A DNA stretch of 8,226 nucleotides, taken from positions 1-8,226 of the forward strand of contig JAAOYD010000010.1 of assembly GCA_018221165.1 (NCBI GenBank), written 5' to 3'. This DNA comes from Candidatus Woesearchaeota archaeon. GTDB taxonomy: Archaea > Nanobdellota > Nanobdellia > Woesearchaeales > UBA525. Positions within the stretch are counted from its first letter, which is position 1; every line of letters starts with the position of its first letter. Of this stretch, positions 5,564 through 8,226 are shown piece by piece. The position numbers and the translations under genes were made by a program. The notes under the pieces were generated by a model. The model saw only the letters and a list, made by a program, of their open reading frames with translations, was not told the origin of the DNA and ran no database searches.

Positions 5564-6419
5564 GCGAAAGTTCGTATCCCAAAACTTGAAAGAGTTCCGT
5601 ATCAAGGAATTCGTGAGCAGCGAGCTCAGCAGAGTTGGACTCAGCAGTATCAAGCTCCAGCGTACACCGTTGGGCGACAAGATCATCATCAGCGCGAGCA
5701 GGCCCGGTCTCGTTGTTGGCCGTGCTGGCAGCAACATCCAGAAACTCACCGCCGCGTTGAAGGAAGAATTCAACCTTGAGAATCCGCAGATTGAAATCGA
5801 AGAGGTTGCGAAGATTGGCCTCGACGCGAACATCATCGCGGAGATGATTGTGAACAGCCTCGAACGCTTCGGCAGCCAGCGCTTCAAAGGTGTTGGTCAC
5901 CGCGCACTCCACGACATCATGGATGCTGGCGCGCTCGGTGCAGAAATCCTCATTAGTGGCAAGATTCCCAGTCAGCGTGCACGCACCTGGCGATTTTATC
6001 AGGGTTATTTGAAGAAATGCGGTGATGTTGCAATCACTGGTGTCGACGTCGCCTACAAGACAGCCGTGCTCAAATCAGGAGCTGTTGGTGTGAAAGTGAG
6101 CCTCATGCCGCCGACTACCATACTCCCGGACAGAATCCTCGTGATGGAACCTGACGAGCCCACCGTCGAAGAAGTGAAGGGAAAGGATGCTGAAAAGATA
6201 GCCGAGAAGGTCGCGGAAGCCGCTCCTGACGTGAAAGAAGAAGCGAAGAAGCCGAAGAAGAAGGCCGCGCCCAAGAAAGAATCCAAAGACACTCCTAAAA
6301 CTCCTAAGAAAGAAGTGAAGGAAGAAAAGAAGGAAGCTCCAAAGGAGAAACCCGCGGAGAAAGAAGAGAAGAAGGCTGAAGAGAAGAAGCCAGAAGCTCC
6401 GAAAGAATCCAAGAAGTGA
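5553..6419 (+). CDS. rps3: Small-subunit ribosomal protein uS3 with K/E/P-rich C-terminal tail
   Basis: S3 is in the small-subunit head and forms part of the mRNA entry channel. The start MAIERKFVSQNLKEFRIKEF is the archaeal N-terminus. A KH domain follows with RPGLVVGRAGSNIQKL, the GxxG loop being G-R-A-G at 56-59. The C-terminal domain contains AEILISGKIPSQRARTWRF, and the core ends near VSLMPPTTILPDRI at about residue 197. The last 85-90 residues are a charged Lys/Glu/Pro/Ala tail. Unlike the L4 and L22 tails it lacks the 83-nt repeat and is more acidic. Its ATG lies 11 bases inside the end of L22, with GAAGAAGG directly before it. L29 begins a few bases after its TGA. Confidence 0.96.
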   Translation: MAIERKFVSQNLKEFRIKEFVSSELSRVGLSSIKLQRTPLGDKIIISASRPGLVVGRAGSNIQKLTAALKEEFNLENPQIEIEEVAKIGLDANIIAEMIVNSLERFGSQRFKGVGHRALHDIMDAGALGAEILISGKIPSQRARTWRFYQGYLKKCGDVAITGVDVAYKTAVLKSGAVGVKVSLMPPTTILPDRILVMEPDEPTVEEVKGKDAEKIAEKVAEAAPDVKEEAKKPKKKAAPKKESKDTPKTPKKEVKEEKKEAPKEKPAEKEEKKAEEKKPEAPKESKK

Positions 6420-6424
6420 TTATC

Positions 6425-6634
6425 ATGACGAAGAAAGCCCACGCTGAGCTGAAGAAGAAGAATCCTGATGAGCTCCAGAGAGAGCTCTCCAGCGCCCGGC
6501 TCGAGCTCCTCAAACTCAACGCCCAGGTTGCAACTGGCGGCGCGGCGAAAGAGGCTGGCAAAATCACGATGCTCAAGAAGAAGGTGGCGCGAATCAAGAC
6601 GCTGCAGACCAAAGGAGGTAATGAGTCGCGATGA
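6425..6634 (+). CDS. rpl29: Large-subunit ribosomal protein uL29
   Basis: L29 is a two-helix protein at the tunnel exit next to L23, contributing to docking of nascent-chain factors. The sequence has the family pattern: LKKKNPDELQRELSSARLEL, then LKLNAQVATGGAAKEAGKI, then a basic second helix MLKKKVARIKTL. From ATG 6425 the product has 69 residues, typical of archaea. A GTG at 6416 that overlaps the S3 stop would add three residues (M-I-I). The ATG is preferred because GAAGTGA lies a suitable distance upstream, but the GTG cannot be excluded. Its TGA overlaps the aIF1 start as ATGA. Confidence 0.93.
   Translation: MTKKAHAELKKKNPDELQRELSSARLELLKLNAQVATGGAAKEAGKITMLKKKVARIKTLQTKGGNESR
6614..6619 (+). 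promoter_or_regulatory. Shine-Dalgarno for aIF1 inside L29
   Basis: GGAGGT is the strongest such site in the ribosomal operon. It sits 11 bases before the aIF1 ATG at 6631, slightly farther than usual. An out-of-frame ATG at 6621 is too close to it to be a likely start. Confidence 0.6.
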
Positions 6635-6966
6635 GTGAGATATGCACAACATGCGGCTTGCCGAAGGACCTCTGCGTCTGTGACCAGATTGCGAGGGAGA
6701 GCCAGCGTATCACGGTCGCTATTGACCGGCGCAAATTCGGTAAGACCTACACAGTCATCAGCGGCATCAACGAGCACGAAGTAGACATCAAGGACCTGGC
6801 GAAGAAGCTGAAGAACAAGCTCGCCTGCGGAGGCACCGGCAAGAACGGTGAAATTAGCCTCCAAGGCGATCACTTCCGCACCATCAAGGACGACCTCGTC
6901 GCCCTGGGTTTCAGCGCCGACACCATTGATGTCATTCAACCCACAGGACCAAGAGGAAGGCGATAA
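6631..6966 (+). CDS. Translation initiation factor aIF1 (SUI1 family)
   Basis: aIF1, the archaeal counterpart of eIF1, binds the small subunit near the P site and checks start-codon pairing. The 111-residue product has an N-terminal cysteine cluster, C-x2-C-x6-C-x-C (Cys5, Cys8, Cys15, Cys17 in CTTCGLPKDLCVC), known in archaeal aIF1 and probably zinc-binding. The SUI1 fold follows, with RRKFGKTYTVISGIN, then LKNKLACGGTGKNGEISLQG, then DHFRTIKDDLVALGF. Position between L29 and S17 is the usual archaeal one. The ATGA overlap with L29 suggests coupling. In many archaea the RNase P protein Rpp29 comes next, but here only a 49-nt gap precedes S17. Confidence 0.95.
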   Translation: MSEICTTCGLPKDLCVCDQIARESQRITVAIDRRKFGKTYTVISGINEHEVDIKDLAKKLKNKLACGGTGKNGEISLQGDHFRTIKDDLVALGFSADTIDVIQPTGPRGRR

Positions 6967-6970
6967 ACAT

Positions 6971-6991
6971 GGTTGGCGGCAAACGCCAACC
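6971..6991 (+). promoter_or_regulatory. Perfect 8-bp RNA hairpin in the aIF1-S17 gap
   Basis: GGTTGGCG (6971-6978) and CGCCAACC (6984-6991) are exact complements separated by a 5-nt loop, GCAAA. It occupies the longest non-coding gap within the ribosomal operon. No run of T follows, so a classic terminator is unlikely. An RNA-processing site, an mRNA-stability element or a ribosomal-protein binding site would fit. Confidence 0.6.
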
Positions 6992-7002
6992 CGAGAATGA
7001 AC

Positions 7003-7009
7003 GGAGTGA
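7003..7009 (+). promoter_or_regulatory. Shine-Dalgarno deciding the S17 start
   Basis: GGAGTGA is six bases from ATG 7016 but directly abuts the alternative ATG at 7010. The spacing favours 7016 as the start of S17. Confidence 0.65.
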
Positions 7010-7015
7010 ATGAAC

Positions 7016-7387
7016 ATGGCAGAAACTAAGGAACCAAAAAAAGCAGCTCCTGCGGAGCCGAAAGCGGCGCCCGCGAAACCCACCCAATCACCCAAGCCCG
7101 CAGCGCCCAGCCCAAAAACAGGCGCTAAGGTGGAAAACGGCGAGTTCCGAACGCACGGACGCACATTCACCGGCACTGTCGTGAGCGACAAGATGCACCG
7201 CACAGTGGTTGTTGAGTGGGAACGACGCCACTATGTTCCGAAGTACCAGCGCTACCAGCGACGTTACAGCAAGGTCGCGGCGCACAACCCCGATGAGATT
7301 GACGCTAAGAAAGGCGATAAAGTCACTATCATGGAGACGAGGCCCATCAGTAAGACGAAGAGCTTCGTTGTCATCAAAAAGAACTAA
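7016..7387 (+). CDS. rps17: Small-subunit ribosomal protein uS17 with repeat-bearing N-terminal extension
   Basis: S17 is a primary 16S rRNA-binding protein with an OB fold. The core (about residues 40-123) is archaeal: TFTGTVVSDKMHRTVVVEWE, then RRHYVPKYQRYQRRYSKVAA, then HNPDEIDAKKGDKVTIMETR, ending ISKTKSFVVIKKN. Ahead of it are about 39 residues of Lys/Pro/Ala-rich sequence, and nearly all of this (residues 11-39) comes from the 83-nt repeat also found in L4 and L22. Here the repeat is at the N-terminus, whereas in L4 and L22 it is in the C-terminal tail. ATG 7016 is chosen over ATG 7010 on Shine-Dalgarno spacing; the difference is two residues. L14 follows after nine bases. Confidence 0.94.
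   Translation: MAETKEPKKAAPAEPKAAPAKPTQSPKPAAPSPKTGAKVENGEFRTHGRTFTGTVVSDKMHRTVVVEWERRHYVPKYQRYQRRYSKVAAHNPDEIDAKKGDKVTIMETRPISKTKSFVVIKKN
7048..7130 (+). repeat. In-frame 83-nt tail repeat, copy 3 (in S17)
   Basis: This copy encodes PAEPKAAPAKPTQSPKPAAP followed by SPKTGAK. It agrees with copy 1 at 76 of 83 positions and shares a 35-nt exact block with copy 2, so it is the closest of the three to a consensus. It joins directly to the S17 core. Confidence 0.9.
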
Positions 7388-7396
7388 GGCGAGAAC

Positions 7397-7798
7397 ATGA
7401 AAGCAATCAAAGCAAGCATGACAAGGGCACTCCCACTAGGGTGCCAGGTCGCGACCTGCGATAACTCCGGAGCGAAGCTCCTCAAAGTGTTCACGGTCGT
7501 GGGTCTCAACACGCGAAAAGGCAGGCTTCCGGCAGCGGGCATCGGCGATCTCGTCATGGCCAGCGTCAAGAAAGGCCGCCCAGACATGCGAAAGCAAGTC
7601 GTATTTGCTATCATCGTCCGTCAGAAGAAGAGCTACCGAAGACCGGATGGTACTCATGTCAAGTTCGAAGACAACGCAGCAGTCGTGTGCAAGGATAACA
7701 AAGGCAATCCGAAAGGCACCATCTTCAAAGGGCCGATTGCGAAAGAGGCGTGCAGCCGCTGGCCAGGCATCGCGAAAACAGCGAGTATCATAGTATAA
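7397..7798 (+). CDS. rpl14: Large-subunit ribosomal protein uL14
   Basis: L14 is a beta-barrel protein on the subunit interface that contacts L3 and forms a bridge to the small subunit. The 133-residue product has the expected archaeal length. Family features are GCQVATCDNSGAKLLKVFTV near the N-terminus, LPAAGIGDLVMASVKKGRPD, the basic strand VVFAIIVRQKKSYRRPDGTH and the FEDNAAVVCKDNKGNPKGT segment. It ends ARWPGIAKTAS-like (SRWPGIAKTASIIV), as in archaeal and eukaryotic members. No tail is present. Its stop is embedded in the AAGGTG that serves L24. Confidence 0.97.
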   Translation: MKAIKASMTRALPLGCQVATCDNSGAKLLKVFTVVGLNTRKGRLPAAGIGDLVMASVKKGRPDMRKQVVFAIIVRQKKSYRRPDGTHVKFEDNAAVVCKDNKGNPKGTIFKGPIAKEACSRWPGIAKTASIIV

Positions 7799-7808
7799 GG
7801 TGTTACAG

Positions 7809-8226
7809 ATGAAGCAAGTCCACAGCACGAAATGGAAGTCAAGCACCCAGCCGCGCAAGCAGCGCAAGTATGTGCACAACCTCCCCGATCACTTGATTGG
7901 CACTCAGCTACAGGTTCACCTGAGCAAGCCGCTTCGCGAGAAGCACGGTGTCCGCGCTACCCGCGTCCGCGTCGGTGACAAGGTCAAGGTGCTCCGCGGT
8001 ACCCACAAAGGTAAGGAAGGCAAAGTGGAGCGTGTCGACACCATGAACCGTCGCGTTATCGTGGCGAAGATTGAAGTGGACAAGAAACAAGGCGGCTCCG
8101 CCCCCTACCCACTCCAACCGAGCAACCTCACAATCATCGAAGCGACGAGCGACAAGCGACGCTTCAAGAAAACGGCAACGAAGGCACCGGTAAAGCAGGC
8201 AGCCCCCAAAGCCGAAACCAAGGAAT
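7809..8226 (+). CDS. rpl24: Large-subunit ribosomal protein uL24, C-terminus beyond right edge
   Basis: L24 starts large-subunit assembly and lies near the tunnel exit. The frame from ATG 7809 is open to the window edge (139 codons, no stop). The N-terminus STKWKSSTQPRKQRKYVHNL, then LSKPLREKHGVRATRVRVGD, is archaeal. A KOW motif follows at about 53-77 (VRVGDKVKVLRGTHKGKEGK). The core ends near SNLTIIEATSDKRRFKK. The visible residues after it (TATKAPVKQAAPKAETKE) are the start of another Lys/Ala/Pro-rich tail, as in L4, L22 and S3. AAGGTG at 7797-7802, overlapping the L14 stop, is six bases before the start. The next gene in archaeal operons is usually S4e, outside this window. Confidence 0.95.
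   Translation, partial: MKQVHSTKWKSSTQPRKQRKYVHNLPDHLIGTQLQVHLSKPLREKHGVRATRVRVGDKVKVLRGTHKGKEGKVERVDTMNRRVIVAKIEVDKKQGGSAPYPLQPSNLTIIEATSDKRRFKKTATKAPVKQAAPKAETKE

Larger units (their letters stand above)
6969..7013 (+). other. 14-codon mini-ORF between aIF1 and S17
   Basis: ATG at 6969, two bases after the aIF1 stop, opens a frame encoding MVGGKRQPENERSE and ending at TGA 7011-7013. That stop overlaps an ATG at 7010 in the ATGA style used elsewhere in the operon. It contains the perfect hairpin at 6971-6991. It may be a leader peptide, the remnant of a lost gene at the Rpp29 position, or chance. No family is recognised. Confidence 0.3.

Noticed and set aside
6971..6991. Transcription terminator between aIF1 and S17
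   Set aside because: No T-run follows the hairpin, and the downstream ribosomal genes continue the operon without a visible promoter.
3371..7130. Insertion sequence or MITE as the source of the 83-nt repeats
   Set aside because: No terminal inverted repeats, target-site duplications or transposase fragments are visible, and every copy keeps the reading frame of a functional gene.
6304..7203. Minus-strand 299-codon ORF crossing S3, L29, aIF1 and S17
   Set aside because: It runs antisense to four confidently identified genes. Its low-complexity Ser/Phe/Ala/Leu composition is the reverse reading of Lys/Glu-rich tails.

Overview
The window is archaeal. Its right four-fifths (1465 to the right edge) is an uninterrupted, rightward ribosomal-protein operon in the archaeal S10/spc order: L3, L4, L23, L2, S19, L22, S3, L29, aIF1 (SUI1), S17, L14, L24. 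The archaeal/eukaryotic-type sequences, the aIF1 gene inside the cluster and the TATA-type promoter elements all point to Archaea. The lysine/proline/alanine tails on the ribosomal proteins, the absence of an RNase P Rpp29 gene between aIF1 and S17, and a left-hand surface protein with a 'GLTGYVTF'-like post-signal segment are compatible with a DPANN-type lineage. That placement is an inference of modest confidence.

Left part (1-1039, minus strand): a two-gene leftward unit. A small AbrB/SpoVT-type DNA-binding protein (about 851-1030) overlaps by ATGA the start of a secreted or membrane-anchored surface protein, which starts at 854 and runs off the left edge. The surface protein has an N-terminal hydrophobic segment, eight N-glycosylation sequons and the start of a cadherin/Ig-like repeat. 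The AbrB gene has no ATG, GTG or TTG start codon.

Intergenic region (1040-1464): AT-rich DNA holding two near-identical 24-bp imperfect palindromes exactly 84 bp apart, each lying just downstream of a leftward TATA-like box, so a duplicated promoter-operator module is likely. A separate rightward TATA box (1291-1300) probably drives the ribosomal operon. It would leave a leader of about 145 nt with several complementary segments, possibly a structured regulatory RNA.

Ribosomal operon: genes are packed with ATGA overlaps or spacers of 1-13 nt, apart from a 49-nt gap before S17, so translational coupling is expected. Most products build the large-subunit core and tunnel (L3, L4, L23, L2, L22, L29, L14, L24). 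S19, S3 and S17 belong to the small subunit, and aIF1 acts in start-codon selection. The most unusual signal is an 83-nt in-frame repeat shared by the tails of L4, L22 and S17, at the C-terminus of two proteins and the N-terminus of the third. A second oddity is a perfect 8-bp hairpin with an overlapping 14-codon mini-ORF between aIF1 and S17, where many archaea carry Rpp29. No RNA genes, CRISPR arrays or insertion sequences were seen.
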